From positions 434,001-498,000 of the forward strand of contig CAWDJZ010000013.1 of the NCBI GenBank assembly GCA_963802765.1: a stretch of 64,000 nucleotides of DNA, given 5' to 3'. The position numbers and the translations under genes are program-made. Under the pieces are notes generated by a model. That model ran no database searches, was not told the origin of the DNA, and was given only the letters and a program-made list of their open reading frames with translations. Source of the stretch: Gaiellasilicea sp963802765. GTDB lineage: Bacteria > Actinomycetota > Thermoleophilia > Gaiellales > Gaiellaceae. This document shows, in pieces, positions 1-7,485 of the stretch (position 1 is the first letter of the stretch; each line of letters begins with the position of its first letter).

Positions 1-34
1 CCCTGGAGTTCTCGGTTGGTGAAGGAGTTTCGGA

Positions 35-910
35 ATGAGCGAGGTCATCGAGTTGCGTAGCACCGAAGCGAACCGCGCGGGTGCGAACGGGAAGGTCCCG
101 GCCGTCGACGTGCGCGATCTCCGCAAGGAGTTCTCGCGGCGTGACCGGAAGGCGGGCCGCTTCGCGCGGAGGAAGCGGGCTGCCCTGCACGGCGTCACGT
201 TCACGATGGAGCGCGGCGAGTGCGTCGCCATCCTCGGCCAGAACGGCTCGGGCAAGTCGACGCTGGTCCGCCTGCTCTCGACGCTGCTCTTCCACGACGG
301 CGGCAGCGCGCACGTGTTCGGGCACGACGTCTTCACCGAGCCGCGCCCGGTGCGCAAGCTGGTCAACCGCGTCTCGGTCGAGGCGAGCTTCTTCAAGAAG
401 ATGTCGGCCGGCGAGAACCTGCACTACGCGGCGCGGTACTACGGCATGGGGCCGCGTGAGACGCGGGTGAAGATCCCCGCAATTCTCACGAAGGTCGGTT
501 TCCCCGTCGACCGGCGCAGCGAGCCGATGGAGAACCTCTCACGCGGGATGCAGCAGAAGGTCGCACTCGCGCGAGCGCTCCTCACCTCGCCGGTGCTGCT
601 GCTCCTCGACGAGCCGACGACGGGCCTCGACCCGCGGTCGAAGCTCGAGGTGCAGGAGTTCATCCGCGAGCTGCGCCGAAGCCACGACTCCACCATCCTG
701 CTCTGCACGCACGACCTCGCCGAGGCCGAGGCCCTGGCGGACCGCGTCGGCCTCCTCGACCGCGGCGAGTTGCTCTTCCTCGAGACGGTGCCGGAGATCC
801 TCTCCCGCTTCGGCGTCGACACGCTCGAGCAGGCGTTCTTCGCCGCCACCGGCCGCGCGTTCGAGGCCGAGGCGGACGAGGACGACGAGGACCGGGAGGT
901 GTTCGCCTGA
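35..910 (+). CDS. ABC transporter ATP-binding protein (ABC-2 exporter type)
   Basis: ATPase subunit of an ABC-2 type export system, 291 aa. Visible: Walker A GQNGSGKST at about residues 68-76, signature LSRGMQQK near 168, Walker B LLLLDEPTTGLD near 188, and the switch histidine in LCTHDLAEAEAL. The C-terminus is acidic. The ATG follows a GAAGGAG ribosome site. Its stop overlaps the start of the permease gene by one base (TGATG), so the two are co-translated. The substrate cannot be told; lipid, polysaccharide or drug export are all possible for this family. The upstream promoter lies outside the window. Confidence 0.9.
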   Translation: MSEVIELRSTEANRAGANGKVPAVDVRDLRKEFSRRDRKAGRFARRKRAALHGVTFTMERGECVAILGQNGSGKSTLVRLLSTLLFHDGGSAHVFGHDVFTEPRPVRKLVNRVSVEASFFKKMSAGENLHYAARYYGMGPRETRVKIPAILTKVGFPVDRRSEPMENLSRGMQQKVALARALLTSPVLLLLDEPTTGLDPRSKLEVQEFIRELRRSHDSTILLCTHDLAEAEALADRVGLLDRGELLFLETVPEILSRFGVDTLEQAFFAATGRAFEAEADEDDEDREVFA

Positions 911-1743
911 TGCGTGGCGCGGCCGCAACGCTGAGAGCCGAGCTGATCGGCCTCGGCGGCGTCGTCGAGCGCAACGTCTACCTGACCCGCCGCTACATCT
1001 GGTGGGACGTCGCCTTCATGGTCTGGACGATCGCGAACACGCTCACGGTCGTCTTCATCGCGGAGGGGATCGAGGCGACCGGCGGCGAGATCGACGTCAA
1101 CCGGGCGACGACGACGCTCCTGATCGGCGCCGTCGTCTGGGCCTACCTCGGGATCCTCTTCGAGTTCATGACCGAGACGGTCGCCTGGGAGCGCTGGGAG
1201 GGGACGATCGAGTACACCTTCATGGCGCCGCTGTCGCGCGCGATGCATCTCGCCGGCGCGGGGTTGTTCGCCGTGCTCTACGGGCTGGTGCGCGCGATCA
1301 TCCTCTTCGTCGTCGTCGCGCTCTTCTTCGACCTGCAGATGCCGCAGGCCGACTTCCTGGCCGCCTTCGTGGTGCTCGTCGCCGGCTCGCTCGCGTTCAT
1401 CGGGATCGGTGTGATGACCGCGGTGCTGCCGCTGATCTCGCCGGAGAAGGGCGCGCAGCTCGGCTTCGTCGCGCAGGGGATGCTGCTCGTCGTCTCGGGC
1501 GTCTACTACCCGGTCGAGGTGCTGCCGCAGTGGATGGAGTGGCTGTCGGTGATCTCGCCGGCCACGTACGTGCTCGACGGGATCAGGGAGGCGATCCTCG
1601 ACGGCGCCGGCCTCTCGACGATGTGGGACGAGATCTGGCCGCTGCTCCTGATCGGCGTCGTCGCCGCTCCCGTCGGCCTGTTCGTGTTCAGCCGCGGCGA
1701 GATCTATGCGAAGAAGCACGGGAAGCTGAAGCGGTCGGGGTAA
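910..1743 (+). CDS. ABC-2 type transporter permease
   Basis: Membrane partner of the preceding ATPase, 277 aa. About six hydrophobic segments are visible, with the ABC-2 hallmark of a conserved last third (GVYYPVEVLPQWMEWLSVIS, then an SPATYVLDGIR block) followed by a final membrane span and a basic tail (AKKHGKLKRSG). Start ATG overlaps the ATPase stop by one base. The next gene starts two bases after its stop, so an MFS permease may share the transcript. Substrate unknown. Confidence 0.88.
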   Translation: MRGAAATLRAELIGLGGVVERNVYLTRRYIWWDVAFMVWTIANTLTVVFIAEGIEATGGEIDVNRATTTLLIGAVVWAYLGILFEFMTETVAWERWEGTIEYTFMAPLSRAMHLAGAGLFAVLYGLVRAIILFVVVALFFDLQMPQADFLAAFVVLVAGSLAFIGIGVMTAVLPLISPEKGAQLGFVAQGMLLVVSGVYYPVEVLPQWMEWLSVISPATYVLDGIREAILDGAGLSTMWDEIWPLLLIGVVAAPVGLFVFSRGEIYAKKHGKLKRSG

Positions 1744-1744
1744 C

Positions 1745-2998
1745 GTGAGGCGGCTGGACGCCCACCGCGTGTGGCTCGGCTACCGGGGTGTCGAGGCGTT
1801 CGCGTTCGGGCTCGGCTGGACGGTCGCCCCGGTCTTCTTCATTCGGGAGCTCGACTTCAGCCCGCTCGAGCTGGTGCTCGCGGGGACCGCGCTCGAAGTG
1901 GCGTACTTCGTCTTCGAGATCCCGACCGGGGTTGTCGCGGACACCTACGGGCGACGGCTGTCCGTGATCCTCGGCGTGCTCGGGCTCGGGATCGGCTTCG
2001 TCGCGACCGGCCTCGCCGGCGGGGTCGTCCTCGTGCTCGCGGCGGCCGCCTTCATGGGCTTCACCTGGACGTTCAAGAGCGGGGCGGAAGACGCCTGGAT
2101 CACGGACGAGGTCGGTGTGGAGCGGAGCGGCCGCGCCTTCCAGGGCGGTGCGCAGGCGGCGCGCGTTGGAGCCCTGCTCGGGATCGGGGCGGCGGTCGCG
2201 CTCGCACTGGTCGACCTGCGGCTCCCGATCGTCGCCGGCGGCGTCGTGCTTGTCGTGCTGGCCGGCGCGCTGGTGCTCCTCATGCCCGAGACGAGCTTCC
2301 GCTCGGCGCGGCGCGAGGACATCTCGGCGCTCGCCTCCATGGCCGGGACGGCCCGGCAGGGTGGCGGCCTGATCCGGCGGCGTCCGCTCCTGCTCCTCAT
2401 CGTCGGGATCTACTTCTGTCTGGGTGTCTCGGACGAGGGCTTCGACCGGCTCTGGGAGGCGCAGTTCCTGCTCGAGGTCGGCGTACCCGGCTTCGCCGGG
2501 CTCGACCAGGTGGTCTGGTTCGGGGTCCTCGCCGCCGGAGCGACGCTACTCTCGCTCGTCGTCGCGCAGCCGCTCGTCCGCCGCTTCTCCGCGATGGGCC
2601 CTGCTCGTATGGCGCGCTCGCTGCTGGTGTTCGACATGCTCCGGATCGCCGGCCTGCTCGCGTTCGCGCTCGCGGGCTCGTTCGCGTTCGCACTCGCTGC
2701 CTTCTGGGTCGCGCGGCTCGCCCGCTCGCTCGCGGCCCCTGTCCACTCGACGTGGGTGAACGCCAACGTCGAGGAGTCGAGCGTGCGCGCGACCGTGCTC
2801 TCGATGACGAACGTCTTCGAGTCGGCCGGCGAGTGGGGCGGCGGGCCGGTGCTCGGCGGGATCGGCAACGTCTTCGGCGTCCGAGCCGCGCTCGCCGGCT
2901 CGGCGGCGGCGCTCGTCCCGGCGCTGGCGCTCTACGGCCGTGCGATCCGCCATCATGGTCGTGAGCCGGAATTGGCCGCCGACCCGGCGACGGTGTAG
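1745..2998 (+). CDS. MFS transporter
   Basis: Twelve-helix major facilitator permease, 417 aa. The loop between helices 2 and 3 carries the MFS motif A-like GVVADTYGRRLS. The sequence is very rich in Ala, Leu and Val, as expected for a polytopic membrane protein. It starts with GTG two bases after the ABC permease stop and so is probably in the same operon. Members of this branch are often drug or small-molecule efflux pumps, but nothing in the sequence fixes the substrate. Its end abuts the glnA leader. Confidence 0.85.
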   Translation: MRRLDAHRVWLGYRGVEAFAFGLGWTVAPVFFIRELDFSPLELVLAGTALEVAYFVFEIPTGVVADTYGRRLSVILGVLGLGIGFVATGLAGGVVLVLAAAAFMGFTWTFKSGAEDAWITDEVGVERSGRAFQGGAQAARVGALLGIGAAVALALVDLRLPIVAGGVVLVVLAGALVLLMPETSFRSARREDISALASMAGTARQGGGLIRRRPLLLLIVGIYFCLGVSDEGFDRLWEAQFLLEVGVPGFAGLDQVVWFGVLAAGATLLSLVVAQPLVRRFSAMGPARMARSLLVFDMLRIAGLLAFALAGSFAFALAAFWVARLARSLAAPVHSTWVNANVEESSVRATVLSMTNVFESAGEWGGGPVLGGIGNVFGVRAALAGSAAALVPALALYGRAIRHHGREPELAADPATV

Positions 2999-3026
2999 AC
3001 TCCGGGTGATCTTTCGTGGCGACGCT

Positions 3027-3063
3027 GCCTCGGACGCGGACCTCTCCGCCTCCGGGGCTTTTT
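3027..3063 (+). terminator. Terminator-like hairpin in the glnA leader (possible attenuator)
   Basis: Outer arms GCCTCGGA (3027-3034) and TCCGGGGC (3051-3058), inner arms GCGGA (3036-3040) and TCCGC (3045-3049), loop CCTC, with a single C-C mismatch between the two stems. Five T follow at 3059-3063, and another four after CCG. This is a textbook intrinsic terminator, yet it ends only 23 nt before the glnA ATG and 8 nt before the AAAGGAGG ribosome site. It either ends the MFS transcript or attenuates glnA transcription from a promoter upstream of it. Confidence 0.7.
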
Positions 3064-3086
3064 CCGTTTTCAAAGGAGGAACGTGC

Positions 3087-4445
3087 ATGGCGATGATCGA
3101 GAGCAAGCACCGGGCCACGTCCGATCCGGAGGCGCGGCGCCGCGTCCTGGAGGAGATCCGTGAGAAGCAGGTCGAGTACGTCCTGTTCTGGTTCACGGAC
3201 CTGGAGGGACACCTGAAGAGCTTCGCGATCACCCCGCAGGAGATCGAGACGGCGCTCGACGACGGGATGGGCTTCGACGGCTCGTCGATCACGGGGTTCA
3301 ACGCGATCGAGGAGTCCGACATGGTCGCGATCCCCGATCCGGAGACGTTCCGGCTGATGCCCAACGGCGGCAGCGCCGTCGGGCGGATGATCTGCGACGT
3401 CGTCAGGCCGGACGGGACGCCGTACGAGGGAGACCCGCGTTATGTGCTCCGGCAGGCGCTCGAGCGCATGCAGTCGCTGGGCTTCGACACCTTCAACGTC
3501 GGCCCCGAGCTCGAGTACTTCCTCTTCGAGGACGACAAGGGCACGGCGACCCTCGACGAGGGCGGCTACTTCGCGATGACGACGATGGACGCCGCGACCG
3601 AGCTCCGCAACGACACGATCAAGGCGCTCGAGTCGATGGGGATCCCGATCGAGTACCACCACCACGAGGTGGCGCCCTCGCAGCACGAGATCGACATGCG
3701 CTACGCGGGCGCGCTCGACATGGCCGACCACACGATCACGTACCGGCTGATCGTGAAGGAAGTGGCGAAGAAGGCGGGCTACCACGCGACGTTCATGCCG
3801 AAGCCGCTCTTCGGCGAGAACGGCTCGGGCATGCACACGCACATGTCGCTCTTCTCGGACGGGCGGAACGCGTTCTTCGACGGCGACGACGAGTACCACC
3901 TGTCTGACCCTGGGAAGGCGTTCATCGCCGGCCTGCTGCGCCACGCGCGGGAGCTCTCGGCCGTGTTCGCGCAGTGGGTGAACTCGTACAAGCGGCTCGT
4001 GCCGGGCTACGAGGCGCCGGTCTACGTCGCCTGGTCGCAGCGGAACCGCTCTGCGCTGATCCGGATCCCGCTCTACAAGCCGGGCTCGGAGCAGGCGACG
4101 CGCGCCGAGATCCGCTGTCCCGATCCGGCGTGCAACCCGTACCTCACCTTCGCGGCCCTGCTGCACGCGGGCCTCGAGGGGATCGAGAAGGGCTACACGC
4201 TCGAGGAGCCGATGGAGACGAACCTCTACCACCTGACGCCCGAGCAGCGGGAGGAGCGGGGCATCGTCTCCCTGCCCGAGACGCTCGGCGAGGCGATCGA
4301 CGAGTTCAGCCACTCGGAGCTCCTGCGCAAGGCCTTCGGCGACCACATCTTCGACAACTACGTGAAGCTGAAGCGGAAGGAATGGGACGACTACCGGATC
4401 CAGCTGACGCAGTGGGAGCTGGACAAGTACCTGGCGGTGCTCTAG
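3087..4445 (+). CDS. glnA: Type I glutamine synthetase
   Basis: Condenses glutamate and ammonia to glutamine using ATP; cytosolic dodecamer. 452 aa from ATG 3087, which follows the strong ribosome site AAAGGAGG. The frame is open upstream to 2940, but those 49 residues are unlike the family. Visible: the beta-Grasp region with DGSSITGF near residue 64, and the ATP-binding block KPLFGENGSGMHTHMS at about 239-254. The tail (NLYHLTPEQREERGI, then KRKEWDDYR) resembles the GSI-alpha group of Bacillus and Thermotoga rather than the longer adenylylated GSI-beta. That suggests control by feedback or leader attenuation rather than by adenylylation, which is an inference. The leader hairpin is described separately. 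Confidence 0.96.
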   Translation: MAMIESKHRATSDPEARRRVLEEIREKQVEYVLFWFTDLEGHLKSFAITPQEIETALDDGMGFDGSSITGFNAIEESDMVAIPDPETFRLMPNGGSAVGRMICDVVRPDGTPYEGDPRYVLRQALERMQSLGFDTFNVGPELEYFLFEDDKGTATLDEGGYFAMTTMDAATELRNDTIKALESMGIPIEYHHHEVAPSQHEIDMRYAGALDMADHTITYRLIVKEVAKKAGYHATFMPKPLFGENGSGMHTHMSLFSDGRNAFFDGDDEYHLSDPGKAFIAGLLRHARELSAVFAQWVNSYKRLVPGYEAPVYVAWSQRNRSALIRIPLYKPGSEQATRAEIRCPDPACNPYLTFAALLHAGLEGIEKGYTLEEPMETNLYHLTPEQREERGIVSLPETLGEAIDEFSHSELLRKAFGDHIFDNYVKLKRKEWDDYRIQLTQWELDKYLAVL

Positions 4446-4520
4446 ACACGGAGCCGTTCGAAAGCCATACTTCTTGCAGGCTGCGGCGCAAGGCGAGCGC
4501 CGCGACCTTAACTGACGGCC

Positions 4521-4584
4521 GACTGCGGGCTCCTCACGGAGCCCGTAGTCGTTAACGCACGGGGGAAACCATGTTTCCCCCGTG
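4521..4584. terminator. Tandem hairpins after glnA
   Basis: Two perfect or near-perfect hairpins lie in the 284-bp gap between glnA and the next gene. The first has arms GACTGCGGGCTCC (4521-4533) and GGAGCCCGTAGTC (4538-4550), one G-T pair and loop TCAC. The second has arms CACGGGGGAAAC (4558-4569) and GTTTCCCCCGTG (4573-4584), loop CAT, followed by pyrimidine-rich DNA. They sit between two convergent genes and probably end transcription from both sides. The second belongs to a repeated hairpin type also found at 16171. I see no gene in the rest of 4446-4729. Confidence 0.6.
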
Positions 4585-4729
4585 AGCCCCCTTCTTCTTC
4601 GGCGCGTCGCATCGAGCGCAGCGGGGCTGCGCGGGAATGAATCCCGCTCCGCCCGTCTCAGTCAGCGACCGATGCGACGTTTGCGCGTCGCTTCGCTCGC
4701 GCGCGGGAAGCTGGGAGCTGTCCGTGGTG

Positions 4730-4981
4730 CTACAGGAACTTGGCGATCGACTCGCGCAGGACGCGCAGGCCGATCACGCGCGAGCCCTCGTCGATCTCGC
4801 CGATCACGTCGGCGGGGACGAGCCGGCGGCCACGCAGGAAGCCCGAGCGGACGGCGAGAGCGTCCGGAACGTCGGGCTGCGAGCCGTACATCGGCGCCTC
4901 GACCCGGCCGATCACGCGGCCGCGCGCGTCCGCGACGAGGAAGCCTTTGACGCCGCGGAGATCGAGCTCGAGAGTGCTCAC
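4730..4981 (-). CDS. Small PRC-barrel-like protein
   Basis: 83 aa, read from a GTG at 4981. The sequence alternates short beta strands (GFLVADARGRVIGRVEAPMY, then FLRGRRLVPADVIGEIDEGS), which is the pattern of PRC-barrel domains that bind RNA or photosynthetic/ribosome partners or act as small adaptor domains. The same frame stays open far upstream on the minus strand, but that part is the mirror of the sensor kinase gene. It is divergent from the kinase at 5069, with an 87-bp shared upstream region. Function unknown. It could also be a short sporulation-type barrel protein. Confidence 0.62.
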   Translation of the reverse strand: MSTLELDLRGVKGFLVADARGRVIGRVEAPMYGSQPDVPDALAVRSGFLRGRRLVPADVIGEIDEGSRVIGLRVLRESIAKFL

Positions 4982-5038
4982 TGCCGTGAACCTATTCCTG
5001 CTCCGTGAAGATTCTCCCGCTCGTTCGGTAAGGACTTT

Positions 5039-5061
5039 GTTAGGGCGCCCCAACCTAGAAT
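5039..5061 (+). promoter_or_regulatory. Palindrome and -10 box for a leaderless sensor-kinase mRNA
   Basis: A 16-bp near-palindrome (GTTAGGGCGCCCCAAC, 5039-5054) is followed at once by TAGAAT (5056-5061). The -10 box lies 7 nt before the ATG at 5069, so transcription would start at or next to the start codon, giving a leaderless mRNA as is common in actinobacteria. The palindrome covers the spacer and could be a repressor site. Confidence 0.45.
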
Positions 5062-5068
5062 CGGACGG

Positions 5069-6472
5069 ATGGACGCGCCCACACGCCACCTCAGGCTCCT
5101 GACCGAGACGATCGCCGCGGTCAATTCGACCCTCGACCTCGAGGAGGTGCTCCAGCTCGTCGCGCGCAAGGTCGCCGAGGCGCTCGAGGCGGACGCGTGC
5201 TTCGTCTACCTCTATGACCAGCGCGCCGACGAGCTCGTGCTCCGAGCGACGCACGGGACGCGCGTCGAGGAGATGACCCGCCGCCCGCGGCTCCGGCCGG
5301 GGGAGGGGATCACCGGCTCGGCCGCCGCGGACCGGGCGCCGATTGCGATCGCCGAGCAGGCGCACCTCGACCCGCGCTTCAAGCTCTTCCCGAACTTGCC
5401 GGAGGACGAGTACGAGTCGATCCTCGCCGTGCCGATCCTCGCCCGGGACAAGCTGGAGGGCGCCCTCAACGTCCGCACCCGTGAGCCGCGCGAGCACACG
5501 GAGGCGGAGATCGACCTCCTGCTCGCGATCGCCGCCCAGGTGGCGCAATCGCTCGAGCACGCGAAGCTCTACGCGGACGCGCAGCGGCGTGTGCACGAGC
5601 TCGAGGCCCTCGCCCGGATCTCCGAGGCCGTTTCGGAGTCGCTCTACCTCGAGGAGTCGCTCGAGGCGATCGTGAAGACGACCATGACGACGATGGAGGC
5701 GACCGGCGCTGCACTCGTGCTCGAGGACGGCGAGATCGCGTGGCCGGAGGGCCTTCCCGGCGCGTACGCCCTCCGCCTGCCGCTCCGGTGGAAGCGCCGC
5801 CAGATCGGGGAGCTCGTCTGCGACCGCGACACGCCCTTCACAGAAGACGACCGGGCCCTCCTCGAGGCGATCGCTCACCACGCCGCGGTCGCGCTCGAGC
5901 ACGGCCGCGCCGTGATGCGCGGCGTGCTCGCCCAGGAGATCCACCACCGCGTGAAGAACAACCTGCAGACGGTCGCCTCGCTGCTCCGCCTGCAGGCGCG
6001 CGCGCCGCACATCGACGCACGCAAGGCGCTCGACGACTCCGTCAATCGCATCCTCGCGATCGCAGCCGTCCACGAGGTCCTGACCGAGCATCGGGAGGAC
6101 GACGTCGAGCTCGACGAGCTGATCGACCGGCTCCGCGCGATGCTCGTCCAGGGGCTCGTGGCGGACAAGTCCGTCGAGGCCCAGCTCGAGCGGGTGTCCC
6201 TCGCCGGCGACCGTGCGACGGCGCTGGCGCTCGTCTTCTGCGAGCTCTTCGGGAACGCCCTCGAGCATGGCGGCTCGAGCGTGCGTATCGAGCTCGCCCG
6301 GCGGAACGGCGACGTCTCCCTGGCGATCGCCGACGACGGCGCCGGCTTCCAGGGCGGCGACTCGGGAACGGGGCTCTCGATCGTCCGCGCGCTCGTGCGC
6401 GACGAGCTCCAGGGGACGATCGAGCTGACGAGCGAGCCGGGTCTGCGCGCCGAGGTGGTTTTCCCGGCGTGA
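5069..6472 (+). CDS. PdtaS-like GAF-domain sensor histidine kinase (HisKA_2)
   Basis: Cytosolic sensor kinase, 467 aa, with no membrane span. Residues about 14-160 form a GAF domain (LDLEEVLQLVARKVAEAL to ILAVPILARDKLEGALNV). A second, degenerate GAF/PAS-like domain spans about 175-285. The dimerisation/phosphoacceptor motif EIHHRVKNNLQTVASLL (His at 292/293) is the HisKA_2 type, followed by an ATPase domain with N box near FCELFGNALEHGG and IADDGAGF. This is the architecture of mycobacterial PdtaS. Its stop overlaps the GTG of the ANTAR regulator by four bases (GTGA), so the pair is a matched two-component system. Confidence 0.85.
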   Translation: MDAPTRHLRLLTETIAAVNSTLDLEEVLQLVARKVAEALEADACFVYLYDQRADELVLRATHGTRVEEMTRRPRLRPGEGITGSAAADRAPIAIAEQAHLDPRFKLFPNLPEDEYESILAVPILARDKLEGALNVRTREPREHTEAEIDLLLAIAAQVAQSLEHAKLYADAQRRVHELEALARISEAVSESLYLEESLEAIVKTTMTTMEATGAALVLEDGEIAWPEGLPGAYALRLPLRWKRRQIGELVCDRDTPFTEDDRALLEAIAHHAAVALEHGRAVMRGVLAQEIHHRVKNNLQTVASLLRLQARAPHIDARKALDDSVNRILAIAAVHEVLTEHREDDVELDELIDRLRAMLVQGLVADKSVEAQLERVSLAGDRATALALVFCELFGNALEHGGSSVRIELARRNGDVSLAIADDGAGFQGGDSGTGLSIVRALVRDELQGTIELTSEPGLRAEVVFPA

Positions 6473-7035
6473 AGATCCTCATCGCGGAGGACGAGACGAT
6501 CATCCGAATGGACCTGCGCGCGCTCCTCGAGAGCGCCGGATTCGACGTCTGCGCAGAGGCGAGGGACGGGGAGGAGGCGGTCGCGCTCGCCCGTTCCGAG
6601 CGGCCCGATCTCGCGGTGCTCGACGTGAAGATGCCACGGCTCGACGGGATCGAGGCCGCGAAGCGGATCCTCGACGAGCGTCCGATCCCGATCGTGATGG
6701 TGACTGCCTACGGCGAGCGCGAGCTCGTCGCGCGTGCGGTCGAGGCGGGGGTGTTCGGATATCTGGTCAAGCCCTTCCGCGAGACCGATCTGCTGCCGGC
6801 GATCGAGACGGCGCGCGCGCGGCACGACGAGCTCGTCGCACTGCGTGAGGAGGCGGAGTCGCTGGCCGACGCCCTGGCGGCACGCAAAGTGATCGAGCGC
6901 GCGAAGGGCATGCTGATGGCGAAGGAGGGCCTTTCCGAGCAAGACGCCTTCGCGCGCCTGCGTAAGGCGAGCCAAGTCTCCGGTCGTCCGCTCAAGGTCG
7001 TCGCCGAGGCCGTGGTCGCGACGCTCGACGCATGA
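6469..7035 (+). CDS. PdtaR-like response regulator with ANTAR RNA-binding domain
   Basis: 188 aa. The receiver domain spans residues 1-120, with acidic pocket EDE at 7-9, phosphoacceptor Asp52 in LAVLDVKMP and Lys in YLVKPF. Residues about 125-185 form an ANTAR domain (ALAARKVIERAKGMLMAKEG). ANTAR regulators bind paired hairpins in nascent RNA and prevent termination, or control translation. The start is GTG 6469, inside the kinase stop; the frame is open upstream but only as the kinase shadow. The stop overlaps the next ATG (ATGA). This is the likely partner of the preceding kinase, as PdtaS/PdtaR in mycobacteria, where the two genes are unlinked. Confidence 0.88.
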   Translation: MKILIAEDETIIRMDLRALLESAGFDVCAEARDGEEAVALARSERPDLAVLDVKMPRLDGIEAAKRILDERPIPIVMVTAYGERELVARAVEAGVFGYLVKPFRETDLLPAIETARARHDELVALREEAESLADALAARKVIERAKGMLMAKEGLSEQDAFARLRKASQVSGRPLKVVAEAVVATLDA

Positions 7036-7430
7036 GCGAGCATCCGAACGCGACCCGCGCGCGCGAGGGATTCGAGCGGTTCGTACAGGGCGATCTACCG
7101 GCACTGCTCGACCTCTTCGCGCACGACGCCGTCTGGCATGTCCCGGGCTCGATGACGCTCAGCGGGGAGCACCGCGGCCGCGATGCGATCATCGCCTTCC
7201 TGCGCAGGACCGCCGAGCTCACCGGCGGCACCTACCGCGTCGAGCTGCTCTGGACGGTCGCGGACGACGACCATCTTGTGGCCGTGTACCGCGCCGTCGG
7301 CGAGCGGCCGGACGGCCGCTCGCTCGACATCGAGCAGGCGCTTCTGATCGAGGTCCGGGACGGCCGTTGGACCGACATTCGCGCGCAGCCGCTCGACCAG
7401 GCCGCGTTCGACGCGTTCTGGAACGGCTAG
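7032..7430 (+). CDS. SnoaL/NTF2-like protein
   Basis: 132 aa cone-shaped alpha+beta barrel protein of the NTF2/SnoaL superfamily. Visible: an N-terminal helix region (AREGFERFVQGDLPALLDLF), then HDAVWHVPG and HRGRDAIIAFLRR, typical of this fold, which houses small-ligand binding or isomerase/hydrolase pockets. The start overlaps the stop of the ANTAR regulator (ATGA), so it is made from the same mRNA. Such proteins are often of unknown function. Co-expression with a two-component system hints at a sensory or detoxification role, but that is inference only. Confidence 0.75.
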   Translation: MSEHPNATRAREGFERFVQGDLPALLDLFAHDAVWHVPGSMTLSGEHRGRDAIIAFLRRTAELTGGTYRVELLWTVADDDHLVAVYRAVGERPDGRSLDIEQALLIEVRDGRWTDIRAQPLDQAAFDAFWNG

Positions 7431-7485
7431 CTGCGCTCGAGCAGCCGGCGTGGCTGCGCCCGGCCGCCGTGCGACGATTTCGGTC

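Noticed and set aside
2940..3086. N-terminal extension of glnA by 49 codons
   Set aside because: It overlaps the MFS gene and the leader hairpin, is unlike any glutamine synthetase, and ATG 3087 has a far better ribosome site.
4446..4729. Search for a tRNA or ANTAR-target dual hairpin in the gap after glnA
   Set aside because: No cloverleaf or T-loop motif. The hairpin loops are 3-4 nt, not the paired hexaloops bound by ANTAR proteins.
4730..6268. 512-codon minus-strand frame
   Set aside because: Only its last 83 codons look like a protein (the PRC-barrel gene from GTG 4981); the rest mirrors the sensor kinase.
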